A stretch of DNA of 42,691 bases, taken from NCBI GenBank assembly GCA_022562275.1, contig JADFPP010000024.1, forward strand, positions 1 to 42,691. Direction: 5' to 3'. The position numbers and the translations under genes are program-made. Source of the stretch: Bacteroidota bacterium (GTDB lineage Bacteria > Bacteroidota > Ignavibacteria > Ignavibacteriales > Ignavibacteriaceae). Below are positions 18,290 through 27,732 of this stretch, in pieces (the stretch's first letter is position 1; the number at the start of each line of letters is the position of its first letter). The notes below the pieces were generated by a model. It worked only from the letters and a program-made list of their open reading frames with translations, was not told the origin of the DNA and searched no databases.

Positions 18290-20611
18290 ATGCAAGAAGA
18301 AAGTACAAATACTGCACACGTTTTTATCCTTACCGGCGAATGGATGGATAGGAATGGAAGTAATATTCTTCGTTTTATTGGTACATCCAAAGAATATGGT
18401 GCAGTAGAAATTAATATTACAAACAATAAACCTGTTTTTTTCGTAGAGCGAGATTCCGACCTAATAAATATAAATACCACATATAGCCCCAAAGAAGTTA
18501 GCATGTGTACTTTTGATCGTAAACCTGTTGATGCGCTCTATTTCAACACCCAAAGCGATTTAAGAAAATCCGTAGATGAACTAGACAATAATAATATCAG
18601 AAATTACGAATCGGATATAAATCCTGTCAGAAGATACCTGATGGAGAGGTTTATCAACGCACAGATAAAAGTTACCGGCAATGCAAACAACCGGGGAAAT
18701 CTTACAACATTCATAAATCCGAAAATTGAACCGTGCGAAGTATCTCCAAAATTCGTTATTGCATCGCTTGATATTGAAACCGGTGAAAATAATAGTAAGT
18801 TATATTCAATTGCGGTTCATATCAGCGGAAATACTGAAGAAAATAAACGGGTGTTTATTATTAGTAATGATGAAAAGGAACTTCCGGATTATGTTTTATC
18901 CTTTCCTGACGAGAAAGAACTACTTCAGAAATTTATTAAATGGTTTAACGATATTGATCCTGATATTATTATTGGATGGCATGTTATCGGTTTTGATTTG
19001 ATGTTTTTAGAAAGCAAATGTAATGAGCATCATATCCCATTTGATATTGCAAGAGCCGGAGGAAGGGTTTCACTCCGCACAAGAAAACCACGCGGATATT
19101 TTGCATCTATAACAGGTAGAGTTGTAATTGATGGTCCGACAGCACTTCGCTCATCATTCTTTACCTTTGAAGATTTTCGTTTGGAAACCGTAGCACAGGA
19201 AATGCTTGCCAAGGGAAAGTCTATAACTTCAGACAAAAATAAAGTAGAAGAGATTGAGAGACTTTTTAAAGAAGATAAGAAAACTCTTGCGGAGTATAAT
19301 CTGAAAGATACTTTACTTGTTACAGATATATTCAGAAAATCCGGACTAATAGGACTGTCGGTTAAGCGCTCGCAACTTTCAGGTTTATTAATGGATCAAT
19401 TGGGAATGATGACCGCAGCTTTCGATCATTTCTATTTGCCAAGATTACATCGTGCAGGTTATGTTGCACCAAACGTAAAAGATCTGGAAACTACCGAGCA
19501 TGCTGCCGGCGGCTATGTAATGGAACCCCGGCCAGGAATTTATGATGATGTTATTATACTTGATTTTAAAAGTTTGTATCCAACCATAATACGCACATTT
19601 AAGATTGATCCTCTTTCAAGACTACTTTCAGACAAAGATACAATTGAAACATTGAATGGATATAAGTTTTCTTCGTCTCAGCATTTGCTGCCGGATTTTA
19701 TTGCACAACTTATGGAGCAAAGAAACAAAGCAAAAAAGAAAAAAGATGAACAACTATCTCAGGCAATAAAAATTTTAATGAATAGTTTTTACGGTGTAAT
19801 GGGCTCTTTCGGCTGTAGATTTTATCACCCTCACCTTCCAACAGCAATCACCGGCACGGGTCACAAACTTCTTTTGGGCAGTAAAGAATATCTTGCAAAA
19901 CAGGGATATGATGTAGTTTATGGTGATACGGATTCCCTCTTCATTAAGTTAAAAGAAAACGAGGGAGAGAATGCCGGGATACATGGGCAAAATTTAGCAG
20001 ATGAATTAAATAAATACTGGAAAAACCGTATAGAAAAAGAGTATGGATTAGAATCTTATCTCGAATTAGAGTTCGAAAAATATTACAGAAAATTTATAAT
20101 CACACTGGCAAGAGGAAGTGAAGCTGGCGCAAAAAAAAGATATGCAGGATTGTTAATTAGTAATGGTAAAGAAACCCTCGAATTTATAGGATTGGAATTT
20201 GTTCGGTCTGATTGGACACGGCTTGCAAAAGATTTTCAGGTTGAACTATACACACGCGTGTTTTATAATGAAGAAATTGATGAATGGATAAAAAATTTAG
20301 TTGAAAGAGTTAAGAGCGGGCAATTTGATGAAAAGCTTGTTTACAAAAAGCGTTTGAGAAAAGATGTTGAAGATTACACAAAAAACGTCCCCCAACATGT
20401 AAAGGCTGCAAGAATGCTTGGCGAAACAACCGGAACAGTTTACTATGTTATCACCAAGCGTGGACCCGTACCGATAGAACTCAAACACAATGATATTGAT
20501 TACCAACATTATATCGAAAAGCAGCTTAAACCAATTGCAAATTCTGTTCTTGGATTGCTTGGTAAATCATTTGATTCAATTGTAGAGTCTGATCAGTTGA
20601 GTTTTTTTTAA
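18290..20611 (+). CDS. polB: DNA polymerase II (family B)
   Basis: 773 residues, close to E. coli Pol II (783). The N-terminal HVFILTGEWMDRNG matches Pol II's opening. Exonuclease motifs are complete: Exo I ASLDIET (Asp161, Glu163), Exo II HVIGFDLMFL (Asp236), Exo III YNLKD (Tyr336, Asp340). Polymerase motifs follow: A, DFKSLYPTII (Asp425); B, KILMNSFYGVMG (about 494-504); C, YGDTDSLF (Asp546, Asp548). Both active sites therefore look functional. Pol II is a proofreading polymerase used in replication restart and translesion repair. It is 48 bases after dat and may be cotranscribed. Family-B polymerases are patchy in this bacterial group. Confidence 0.93.
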   Translation: MQEESTNTAHVFILTGEWMDRNGSNILRFIGTSKEYGAVEINITNNKPVFFVERDSDLININTTYSPKEVSMCTFDRKPVDALYFNTQSDLRKSVDELDNNNIRNYESDINPVRRYLMERFINAQIKVTGNANNRGNLTTFINPKIEPCEVSPKFVIASLDIETGENNSKLYSIAVHISGNTEENKRVFIISNDEKELPDYVLSFPDEKELLQKFIKWFNDIDPDIIIGWHVIGFDLMFLESKCNEHHIPFDIARAGGRVSLRTRKPRGYFASITGRVVIDGPTALRSSFFTFEDFRLETVAQEMLAKGKSITSDKNKVEEIERLFKEDKKTLAEYNLKDTLLVTDIFRKSGLIGLSVKRSQLSGLLMDQLGMMTAAFDHFYLPRLHRAGYVAPNVKDLETTEHAAGGYVMEPRPGIYDDVIILDFKSLYPTIIRTFKIDPLSRLLSDKDTIETLNGYKFSSSQHLLPDFIAQLMEQRNKAKKKKDEQLSQAIKILMNSFYGVMGSFGCRFYHPHLPTAITGTGHKLLLGSKEYLAKQGYDVVYGDTDSLFIKLKENEGENAGIHGQNLADELNKYWKNRIEKEYGLESYLELEFEKYYRKFIITLARGSEAGAKKRYAGLLISNGKETLEFIGLEFVRSDWTRLAKDFQVELYTRVFYNEEIDEWIKNLVERVKSGQFDEKLVYKKRLRKDVEDYTKNVPQHVKAARMLGETTGTVYYVITKRGPVPIELKHNDIDYQHYIEKQLKPIANSVLGLLGKSFDSIVESDQLSFF

Positions 20612-20681
20612 CAATATTATAGCATCTTTCATAAAATCTTCTATATTATAGCCAGATATTATATTTTTTGAGGGTGCAAAT

Positions 20682-20978
20682 TTGAAGATACAGCTCAGCG
20701 GGTATGCAAATCAGGAAGAAATAATTGATTTCCTGCGTCTAAACCCAAAAGTAAAGTTGAAAAACATGTTTCTGGTATACAGTGAAGAGAAGCAATCCCT
20801 CGTTTTGAGGGAAAAATTAGTGGGCTTAGGCTACAGAAGAATTAATTTCCCCGTTTCCGGAGAAAAATTTGAATTGCAGCTTGGGAATCCTTTTTATCTT
20901 ACAATCATCACATGTTTTTATTATATTACATGTTTTATGTTTAGGAACCGCAGAAGATTTCACACAGATAAAATTTAA
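20682..20978 (+). CDS. Stand-alone RMMBL-like domain, probable fragment of a beta-CASP metallo-hydrolase
   Basis: 98 codons starting at TTG, with GAGGG about 10 bases upstream. Residues 1-65 (KIQLSGYANQEEIIDFL, KLKNMFLVYSEEKQSL, then LGYRRINFPVSGEKFEL) follow the C-terminal RNA-specificity module (RMMBL) of beta-lactamase-fold/beta-CASP RNA nucleases, where the usual text is FSAHADQ and KVFLVHGE. The metal-binding His of SAHAD and the His of VHG are replaced (GYAN, VYSE), and no metallo-beta-lactamase domain lies upstream. The last 30 residues (YLTIITCFYYITCFMF) do not fit the family. Either a decayed remnant or a small repurposed protein; its position between polB and rpoD gives no clue. Confidence 0.45.
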   Translation: MKIQLSGYANQEEIIDFLRLNPKVKLKNMFLVYSEEKQSLVLREKLVGLGYRRINFPVSGEKFELQLGNPFYLTIITCFYYITCFMFRNRRRFHTDKI

Positions 20979-21019
20979 CCAACTTTTTTTATTAACCTTT
21001 AAAATAGGGAGTTGTCAGG

Positions 21020-21880
21020 TTGAAGATAACAAAGCAATTTACTAACCGCGAAAGTAAATCATTAGATCAGTATCTACAGGAAATAGGTAAGGTTGATCTA
21101 TTAATCCCCGAAGAGGAAATTGAGTTAGCTATTAGAATCAAGAAGGGTGATGAAGTAGCCAAGGAAAAATTAGTAAAGGCAAACTTGAGATTCGTTGTCT
21201 CAGTTGCAAAACAATTTCAAAACCAGGGCTTATCACTTGGTGATCTTATTAATGAAGGTAACATCGGCTTGATTAAAGCTGCTCAGCGATTTGATGAAAC
21301 CAGAGGTTTTAAATTTATATCCTACGCCGTATGGTGGGTAAGACAGTCCATTATGCAAGCAATAGCCGATCAATCAAGAGTGGTTCGATTACCTTTAAAC
21401 CGTGTGGGTAATCTTACAAAGATCAGCAAAGCTTTCAGAGACCTGGAACAGGAATTCGAAAGAAAACCTACTACTGAAGAGTTAGCTAAAATTCTTGATA
21501 TGACAACCGATGAGGTTGCATATGCTCTTCAGATATCAGGTCGTCATATTTCAATGGATGCTCCTTTAAAAGCAGGTGATGAGAATAAAAACAGTCTGAT
21601 GGATGTGCTTCCAAACGAGCATCAGCCACTGCCGGATAAAGATCTGATGAAAGAATCTCTTAAGGATGAGGTAACTAATGTTCTATCTTCTCTTACCGAA
21701 AGAGAAGCCGAAGTTATTAAACTTTATTTCGGTATCGATGGAGATCACTCTGCTACACTTGAGGAGATTGGAGAAAGATTCAATCTTACCAGAGAACGTG
21801 TAAGACAGATAAAAGAAAAAGCATTAAGAAATCTGAGGCATTCAAAAAGAAGTTACAAATTGAAAGCTTATCTTGGCTAA
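21020..21880 (+). CDS. rpoD: Primary sigma-70 factor RpoD (short form)
   Basis: 286 residues starting at TTG ([16 protein letters not shown]) with a GGGAG upstream. It has region 1.2 (residues 14-45), region 2 (51-123: [30 protein letters not shown], core recognition and -10 helix [17 protein letters not shown]), region 3 (about 131-210) and region 4 (about 222-280: [14 protein letters not shown], then [19 protein letters not shown] for the -35). Region 1.1 is missing, as in the primary sigma factors of Bacteroidota and Chlorobi, which are about 287 residues. It directs RNA polymerase to housekeeping promoters. No gene follows on the same strand, and a strong terminator lies 29 bases beyond. 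Confidence 0.93.
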   Translation: MKITKQFTNRESKSLDQYLQEIGKVDLLIPEEEIELAIRIKKGDEVAKEKLVKANLRFVVSVAKQFQNQGLSLGDLINEGNIGLIKAAQRFDETRGFKFISYAVWWVRQSIMQAIADQSRVVRLPLNRVGNLTKISKAFRDLEQEFERKPTTEELAKILDMTTDEVAYALQISGRHISMDAPLKAGDENKNSLMDVLPNEHQPLPDKDLMKESLKDEVTNVLSSLTEREAEVIKLYFGIDGDHSATLEEIGERFNLTRERVRQIKEKALRNLRHSKRSYKLKAYLG

Positions 21881-21907
21881 TTCTTAAAGCTGAGTGTAGA
21901 AAATACG

Positions 21908-21936
21908 CTGGCCGGATTTAGTCCGGCCTTTTTTAT
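21908..21936 (+). terminator. Rho-independent terminator of rpoD
   Basis: GGCCGGA (21910-21916), a 5-base loop and TCCGGCC (21922-21928) are followed by TTTTTT. A textbook hairpin, 29 bases after the rpoD stop. Confidence 0.95.
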
Positions 21937-21951
21937 TTGAAAATTTTAATT

Positions 21952-23832
21952 TTAGCGTGCAAATTCTAAATTATTATTATCTGAATTATAATCCGGGATT
22001 TTTTCAACATTAATTTTAATTGATGAAACCTTTTTATTCTTATCAATATCCAGGACAAATTCTTTGTTTCCATCTTTCCAAATCCTTGTACTCTCTTTAA
22101 TAATCTGTTCCTCTCCATCATCGTAAACAACTTTAATTTCTACTGGTACCGGCTGATTACCTATCATCTTCACAATAAAATCCCCTTCATCGTTCTGTTC
22201 TAATCCCAAATCACAATAGCCAAATTCATAAAACCACGGTTTCCAGAACCAGCCAAGGTCTTCACCAGATGCATCATTAAACGTAAAAAAGAAATCGTAT
22301 GGTAAGGGATGTTTGTTATGCCATCTGCTAATATATTCTTTCATTGCTTTTTTAAAAAGATCCCTGCCCAACAATTCTTCCAATGCAGCATAAGCAAAGA
22401 ATGCTCTTCCATAGTTAATTGCATAAAGAGGAATTCCTTTTACTGATCTTGATAAAAGCATAAGAGGAATGTCATTCTCTTTTCCTAATACTGCATTGTA
22501 TCTGTATTTAGGTATCCTGTAATGGCTGTAACTCGAATCAATTTTATGTGTTAATTCTTTTGGTAAGAATGTTGCCCAGCCTTCATCCATCCAGGCATAT
22601 TTTCGTTCGTTTATTCCCATATAAAACGGAAAATATGTATGAGCAATTTCATGGTAAAAAAGGCTAAGCAAATAAGTTCTGTTTGAGTGAGTCCCATCAA
22701 CTGCCATCATCGGGCTTTCCATACCGCCACCCCTTTTGCCTCCGTTACAGAAAGTTGTCATATGTGAATAAGGAAAAGGCCAACCAGGAAAATTTTTTGA
22801 AAGATCTTCAACAACAAGTTTTGACAGATACGCACCCTCATTGTAGTTTGCATCTTCTTCTCTATAAAGAACATCTACAAATGTTCTTCTGCCCGTCTCG
22901 TCATCAACAATTACACTCACACCATCCCAAAGATAATTTTTTACACAGGCAAAGGTGAAGTCTGATACTTTTTTTGCTGAATACTTCCATGTGTTATCAT
23001 CATCGCGTGTTATTTCTCCATCATCAAGATCATCAACAGTAATTATTCTAATAACCGAATCTGATTCTAACGCCTTAATATATTTACTATAAATTTTCGG
23101 TTTAAGAATTTCATGAGCATTTAGCATATCGCCTGTAGCTCTAACTAAATAGTTTTCGGGTACTGTTATCTCAACCTCATAATTATTAAAGTCATTATAA
23201 AACTCAACAGAACCCGTATACTCTGTTATGTCCCAGCCATCAACATCGTCATACACAGCAATCTGCGGATACCAATATGCAATAAAAAATCCGCCCTCTC
23301 TGTACTTTCCCATTCGTAATGTTTTGGTCGATAGTTTGAAATTCCATGCTATTTGTATCTCAGTCTTACTTTGTGGTAAAGCAGGAACCGGCATTTTCAG
23401 ATAATAATTTGTGTAAGAGTTATGACCTGCCGTATCGGGATCTAACTCCTCCCCGTTTACTACCAGTTGTTCCAGTTCGATGCCCTCCGTAAATGCTTCC
23501 GGCTTAATTCCACGATCACGCGGTGTTGATGCTTTAAAAATATTCTGGTATAATCGTATAACTATTTTGCTTAGTGTGTCGGGACTGTTATTATAATAAA
23601 TAATCTCTCCTTTACCGGATACCAATCCCGATTCAGGGTCTAGCTCAACCTTTAAAATGTAATCTGAGCTATTTTGCCAATAATCTGCGCCGGGTTTACC
23701 ATCCCATGATCGTGTTTCATTATTATAAAGTTTTTTTACCTGCGGCGGAACATAAATTCCTTCATCCTGGGTAAAAGAATGTCCAAATATTATAATTACA
23801 AAAAAGAGAGAGTAGTTAATTCTTTTGAGCAT
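21952..23832 (-). CDS. Exported M1-family metallopeptidase
   Basis: 626 residues with a signal peptide (residues 1-21, ending FGHSFT). Residues 55-230 form the beta-rich N-terminal domain of M1 aminopeptidases. The gluzincin core has the exopeptidase-like element GGGMESPMM (368-376; GxMEN in classical enzymes), the zinc site HEIAH (394-398) and the third ligand Glu417 in WMDEGWATF, 18 residues on. The C-terminal part holds YGRAFFAYAALEELLG and a late beta domain. Members cleave N-terminal residues from peptides; this one probably works in the periplasm or outside the cell. It is a single gene converging on rpoD. Confidence 0.88.
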   Translation of the reverse strand: MLKRINYSLFFVIIIFGHSFTQDEGIYVPPQVKKLYNNETRSWDGKPGADYWQNSSDYILKVELDPESGLVSGKGEIIYYNNSPDTLSKIVIRLYQNIFKASTPRDRGIKPEAFTEGIELEQLVVNGEELDPDTAGHNSYTNYYLKMPVPALPQSKTEIQIAWNFKLSTKTLRMGKYREGGFFIAYWYPQIAVYDDVDGWDITEYTGSVEFYNDFNNYEVEITVPENYLVRATGDMLNAHEILKPKIYSKYIKALESDSVIRIITVDDLDDGEITRDDDNTWKYSAKKVSDFTFACVKNYLWDGVSVIVDDETGRRTFVDVLYREEDANYNEGAYLSKLVVEDLSKNFPGWPFPYSHMTTFCNGGKRGGGMESPMMAVDGTHSNRTYLLSLFYHEIAHTYFPFYMGINERKYAWMDEGWATFLPKELTHKIDSSYSHYRIPKYRYNAVLGKENDIPLMLLSRSVKGIPLYAINYGRAFFAYAALEELLGRDLFKKAMKEYISRWHNKHPLPYDFFFTFNDASGEDLGWFWKPWFYEFGYCDLGLEQNDEGDFIVKMIGNQPVPVEIKVVYDDGEEQIIKESTRIWKDGNKEFVLDIDKNKKVSSIKINVEKIPDYNSDNNNLEFAR

Positions 23833-23939
23833 AGAATTTCCTTTTGTTTGATTCAGTAATGAAATTGAAAAGTGAATCCTTACTTAAGTTAAGATAAAGT
23901 TTCTAAATGAAATAAAATAAAGCAGTCAGTTAATAAAAT

Positions 23940-24941
23940 TTAATACTCCTCCTTGTGTAAATTAAATGCCGTCGCTAAAAGCCGGTAGGATGTTAGTCTG
24001 TCCTCAAATCTATCCGTAATTGTTACGATTGTAAATTCATTAACTGCCAGTTTTTCAGCTAACTTTTCCAGATCGGATTTCACTTTATCTGTGTCTCCAA
24101 TAATAGTCCCTTTTCTTCTGAAATCTAAAGCCATCTCTTCTTGCGGGGAGTAAACAGTATTTACTGCCTCTTCAAATTTAGGAAACGGAACATCCTCTTT
24201 TCTAATAAAGGTTTTTATAAACCATAGCTCTGACGATCTCGAAATTCTGATCGCATCATCATTTGTTTCAGCACAGATGACATACACAGCATGATTAACA
24301 TAAGGTTTAGCAAGATATTTTGATGGAGTAAATTTCTGATGATACATTTGCATTGAATTAATACACTGCTCATCATTAATAAAGCTGCCGAATGAATAGG
24401 GCAATCCTCGTTCAGCAGCATATAAAGCACTTGCAGGTGATGTGCCAAGCACCCATAATTCCGGAATAGAATTTATTTGCGGGACAGCTTTAACTCTTTT
24501 GTTAAGAGTTGTTGTTTGTTCTAAGTAAGAGATCAATTCATTATACTTATTGAACGTTTCATCATCATTTAACATATTTGGATTTAGTGAACGATTTGTA
24601 AATGCATCACCGCCACCTGCCCTTCCAATTCCCAGATCAATTCTTCCCGGGAATAAATTTTCCAGCATACAAAACTGTTCAGCTACTTTGAGTGGTGAAT
24701 AATGAGTAAGAAGAACTCCACCCGAGCCAACACGAATATTATTTGTTAACGATGCGATTCTTGTTAAAAGAATTTCGGGGCTTGCAGATGCAAATGATTT
24801 TGTGTTATGATGTTCGGAAACCCAAAACCGGTGGTAGCCAAGCTTATCAGCCTCCTGTGCTAATTTTAATGTCCGGTTAATTGCTTCTTCGTAGGAAGTA
24901 CCCGTAACTACCGGGGATTGATCGAGTATGCTTAATTTCAT
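23940..24941 (-). CDS. Luciferase-like (LLM class) flavin-dependent oxidoreductase
   Basis: 333 residues of a TIM-barrel bacterial-luciferase-like protein: SILDQSPV at the N-terminus, TLKLAQEADKLGYHRFWVSEHHN (29-50), IRVGSGGVLLTHYSPLKVAEQF and LFPGRIDLGIGRAGGGD, then ELWVLGTSPASALYAAERG. This set of motifs is typical of the group-1 LLM oxidoreductases that use FMNH2/FAD and oxygen to oxidise small molecules, often of unknown substrate. No flavin-reductase partner is adjacent. The start is the ATG at 24941, after a 250-base gap to the TraB gene. Confidence 0.88.
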   Translation of the reverse strand: MKLSILDQSPVVTGTSYEEAINRTLKLAQEADKLGYHRFWVSEHHNTKSFASASPEILLTRIASLTNNIRVGSGGVLLTHYSPLKVAEQFCMLENLFPGRIDLGIGRAGGGDAFTNRSLNPNMLNDDETFNKYNELISYLEQTTTLNKRVKAVPQINSIPELWVLGTSPASALYAAERGLPYSFGSFINDEQCINSMQMYHQKFTPSKYLAKPYVNHAVYVICAETNDDAIRISRSSELWFIKTFIRKEDVPFPKFEEAVNTVYSPQEEMALDFRRKGTIIGDTDKVKSDLEKLAEKLAVNEFTIVTITDRFEDRLTSYRLLATAFNLHKEEY

Positions 24942-24959
24942 CAGTTTATAATTCTAATT

Positions 24960-25091
24960 TCAGCCGTAGATACTTATGAATGTATGGTTGTATGGTTGTG
25001 AGTAATGAAGCTGATCATATTTATCAAACCATTCTTTGTAAATGTCCTCAGTATTTAATAATTCTTTATCAATAATTTCACATACATCCAT
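24960..25091 (-). CDS. Possible 43-residue ORF in the LLM/TraB gap
   Basis: From ATG at 25091 the frame reads MDVCEIIDKELLNTEDIYK, followed by EWFDKYDQLHYSQPYNHTF. The codon choice looks coding-like (Glu, Lys, Asp rich) but I do not recognise it and no ribosome binding site is visible. Both ends overlap a TATG/CATA-rich imperfect inverted repeat (24982-24994 with 25089-25101, 12 of 13 bases). Could be a remnant or chance. Confidence 0.2.
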   Translation of the reverse strand: MDVCEIIDKELLNTEDIYKEWFDKYDQLHYSQPYNHTFISIYG

Positions 25092-25188
25092 ACAATCATA
25101 CACATCCTAATTTCACAAGCAGAATCAGTCCCTTTGCCAAAGCCATTCCTTGGATTGTATGTAAGTGTTTTTATTTGCTCGTTCCAAT

Positions 25189-26400
25189 TTAATTGATAAC
25201 GTTTGAGACTATTTCGAAGAACCCAATATAAGTTCCAAGTACACTTCCGAGACTTGCAAGAATAAACACCAGAAAAACTTTAAGCAGTTTATTCTTCCAC
25301 CATTTTTTTGGTTTATTAAAATCAGTCATCACGCTCTCAAATTCCTTCACAACCGGCGGCTGAAAATAAACTTGTACAAACGCTGCAACATAACCAGCCC
25401 CTATAACCGGTGTTAAGCTTGTAAAGGGCGCTGCAAGAAATGATGCTATAATAGTGTACGGATGAGCAAGAGCAATTAAAGCACCGATAGCGCTTGGTAT
25501 GCCGTTGGCAAGAAACCAGAACAAAGCATTGTCCCCTGCTTCGGTAAGTCCTTTACTATATCCAATGTAGGTAATCGAAGCTATAATAATTGCCGGAATT
25601 CCCCAACCAATTATTTTTACAACCGGAGCTGATTTCGGGATTTCCTCTATTTCAGAAAGGTCAACATTTATATCATTTTCAAGGTGATTGATAATTCCCT
25701 TTACATGTCCTGCACCAACAACCGCAACAATTTTTTTGCCTTCGGCTCGCTTCATTTTTTCGGCAAGATATGTATCGCGTTCATCGATCAACACTCTTTT
25801 AAGCACGGGCATTGCTTTTCCAAGCTCTTCCATCATTTCCGAAAGAACATCTTTACTTCTAAGCTCTGCAAGTTTTTCTTCAGTTAGTTCTTGCTTTTCG
25901 AATAAGCCCGCCAGACTGCCAGTTAAGAATTTTATTTTCTGCCATAAACTCATCAAGTTCCACGAACGGCGAAGTGTTATTCTAACTTCTCTGTCGCAAA
26001 GTTCTATTGGAAGATTTAGTTCCTTCGCTGTATTGGCAGCTTCAAGCAATTCTGTTCCGGGTGTTACGCCAAGTTTCTCACCCAGCTTTTTCTGGTAAGA
26101 TGCAAGAACAAGGTTCATCAGTAATGTGCTTAGTTGTTTTTCTTTTATGATAGTTTTCAGGTCAAGATTTTCCCACCTGTTTTTTTCCGATAATGCCTTG
26201 TATCTTTTTTCATCCAACTCAATACAAACCGTATCGGGCATTTCTCTAATTATTACCTCCTTAACCAAATCTGCAGATTGGCGGGAAATATGAGCAGTAC
26301 CAACAATTATAAATTCGCGTCCGTTCTTTTCTACTACCTGAACGTCTTCTGAATATTTATTCTCTAAAGTATTTGTTTTTTCTTCCAAATTATCTCTCAT
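25189..26400 (-). CDS. TraB/PrgY-family membrane protein
   Basis: 403 residues. The N-terminal domain (about 20-245) has the TraB/GumN landmarks REFIIVGTAHISRQSADLV, DTVCIELDEKRY, LPIELCDREVRITL and KIVAVVGAGHVKGI, the conserved Glu/His positions of this Tiki-like putative metalloprotease fold. Residues about 260-400 add four to five membrane segments, as in PrgY-type proteins. PrgY of Enterococcus limits endogenous pheromone activity; in other bacteria the role is unknown. It is an inner-membrane protein with no partner nearby, and no Shine-Dalgarno is visible before the ATG. Confidence 0.88.
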   Translation of the reverse strand: MRDNLEEKTNTLENKYSEDVQVVEKNGREFIIVGTAHISRQSADLVKEVIIREMPDTVCIELDEKRYKALSEKNRWENLDLKTIIKEKQLSTLLMNLVLASYQKKLGEKLGVTPGTELLEAANTAKELNLPIELCDREVRITLRRSWNLMSLWQKIKFLTGSLAGLFEKQELTEEKLAELRSKDVLSEMMEELGKAMPVLKRVLIDERDTYLAEKMKRAEGKKIVAVVGAGHVKGIINHLENDINVDLSEIEEIPKSAPVVKIIGWGIPAIIIASITYIGYSKGLTEAGDNALFWFLANGIPSAIGALIALAHPYTIIASFLAAPFTSLTPVIGAGYVAAFVQVYFQPPVVKEFESVMTDFNKPKKWWKNKLLKVFLVFILASLGSVLGTYIGFFEIVSNVIN

Positions 26401-26533
26401 TGTTTAAATAAAGGATTGCAAATTTAGGAAAATCCTCACTAACATTAGATATTGTAAAAATAAAAAATCACCTCCCCGCAGAGGACTATAGTGGTGGATT
26501 TATCTTCAACTTCGCATGGGATTGGTTCAACTT

Positions 26534-26581
26534 ACTTATACATCTTCTCAATTTCAGACATCGGTTCTATATCAATAATAT
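26534..26581 (-). pseudogene. Orphan C-terminal tail of an M49-like peptidase gene
   Basis: About 15 codons read IIDIEPMSEIEKMYK and a stop. The neighbouring M49-like gene ends VDIKPVYEIEKMYE and a stop, so the two tails are homologous at protein level and across most bases. The Fic gene (26613-27695) lies between them. It looks like the last piece of a tandem paralogue whose body was deleted or replaced. Confidence 0.6.
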
Positions 26582-26612
26582 AAAATTTAATTTAAAGTAA
26601 TTTTTTTTAATG

Positions 26613-27695
26613 TCAGCTTTTCAATAATTCAAACAAGGGAAGATTAAGGTATAGTACTTCCTTCCCAACCTTTTTGCTTTTTAACAATCCGGTCTTTTCA
26701 ATCTCTTTAAGATATTCTGCCGCGGTTTGTCTTTTGGCTATTCCTGCATTAACAACAAATTCAACCTTGCAGTAGGGCTGAGTAAATAGTAGTTCAATTA
26801 ATTCTTTAGAATAAATTCTACCAGGCAATTTTTGCTTCATATCTATCAAAGTGTTTTCAAGCAAAACTTTTATTTCTGTAATCTTAACAGCTGTATTTTT
26901 AGCTGTAGAACTCATTCCATTAAGCATATACAATATCCAGGGGGTCCATTCGTTTTTTTCTGTAACTATTCTTAATAGCAAATAGTAACCGCTTTTATTC
27001 TCTGTAATGTACCTGCTTAAATAAATAACTGGCAGGTCTAATAGTTTTTGCTGTAGAAGGTATAGTATATTAATAATTCTACCTGTTCTTCCGTTGCCAT
27101 CTGTGAATGGATGAATCGCCTCAAACTGATAATGAATTACAGCAAGTTTTATTAACGGATCAGTTCTGTCGCTGTCATTGTGGATGTAGTTTTCAAGATT
27201 AGAAAGTTTTTCTCTTATTACGTTTTCTCCTTCGGGTGGTGTGTAAATTACTTCTCCAGCAGAGGTTGTGATTTTCGTTCCCGGTGTATTACGAATTCCT
27301 GCTGTTGTCTTCTTTATTTTTTGAAAAATATCTATAAAAAGATTTATCGTTAACAGGTTATTTCCTTTTAACTTATTGTAACCTTCCCACAAAGCTTCTT
27401 TATAACGTAATACCTCTTTTGTTTGCGAATCATACTCATCCGTTTTTGCTGCAAGTGCTTCATATAATTGATCATTCGTTGTTAAAACATTCTCAATTTC
27501 AGAACTCGATCTTGCCTCCTGCAATGGAAGGGTATTTATCAAAATTGCCTGATTAGGAATTGTCCTTGCAATTCCTTTAAGCTCCGCTAATGCTTTATTT
27601 GCATCTATTGCAGCTTTCAGAATTTCACTGTTTTCGAGTTCAACTTTAGGTGGGAGAAGAGGGAGATCATTGTATGGTCTGTTTCGATTCATCAT
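26613..27695 (-). CDS. Fic-family AMP-transferase (class II, autoinhibited)
   Basis: 360 residues. An N-terminal domain contains the inhibitory helix S64-xxx-Glu68-Asn69 (SSSEIEN), matching the (S/T)xxxE(G/N) inhibition motif. The Fic core has the complete active site HPFTDGNGRTGR (His195 to Arg206), which transfers AMP from ATP onto hydroxyl side chains. TPPEGENVI (152-160) is the beta-hairpin flap. The C-terminus (about 290-360, IAKRQTAAEYLKEIEKTGL) is a winged-helix-like DNA-binding domain. Such proteins are often self-modifying regulators; a toxin role is not supported by an adjacent antitoxin. The gene sits between an M49-like peptidase and a duplicate of that peptidase's tail, which suggests it was inserted or retained during a deletion. 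Confidence 0.88.
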   Translation of the reverse strand: MMNRNRPYNDLPLLPPKVELENSEILKAAIDANKALAELKGIARTIPNQAILINTLPLQEARSSSEIENVLTTNDQLYEALAAKTDEYDSQTKEVLRYKEALWEGYNKLKGNNLLTINLFIDIFQKIKKTTAGIRNTPGTKITTSAGEVIYTPPEGENVIREKLSNLENYIHNDSDRTDPLIKLAVIHYQFEAIHPFTDGNGRTGRIINILYLLQQKLLDLPVIYLSRYITENKSGYYLLLRIVTEKNEWTPWILYMLNGMSSTAKNTAVKITEIKVLLENTLIDMKQKLPGRIYSKELIELLFTQPYCKVEFVVNAGIAKRQTAAEYLKEIEKTGLLKSKKVGKEVLYLNLPLFELLKS

Positions 27696-27732
27696 TATTC
27701 AGCTGTTTTTTTGCTGAAATTTAACTTGAATT

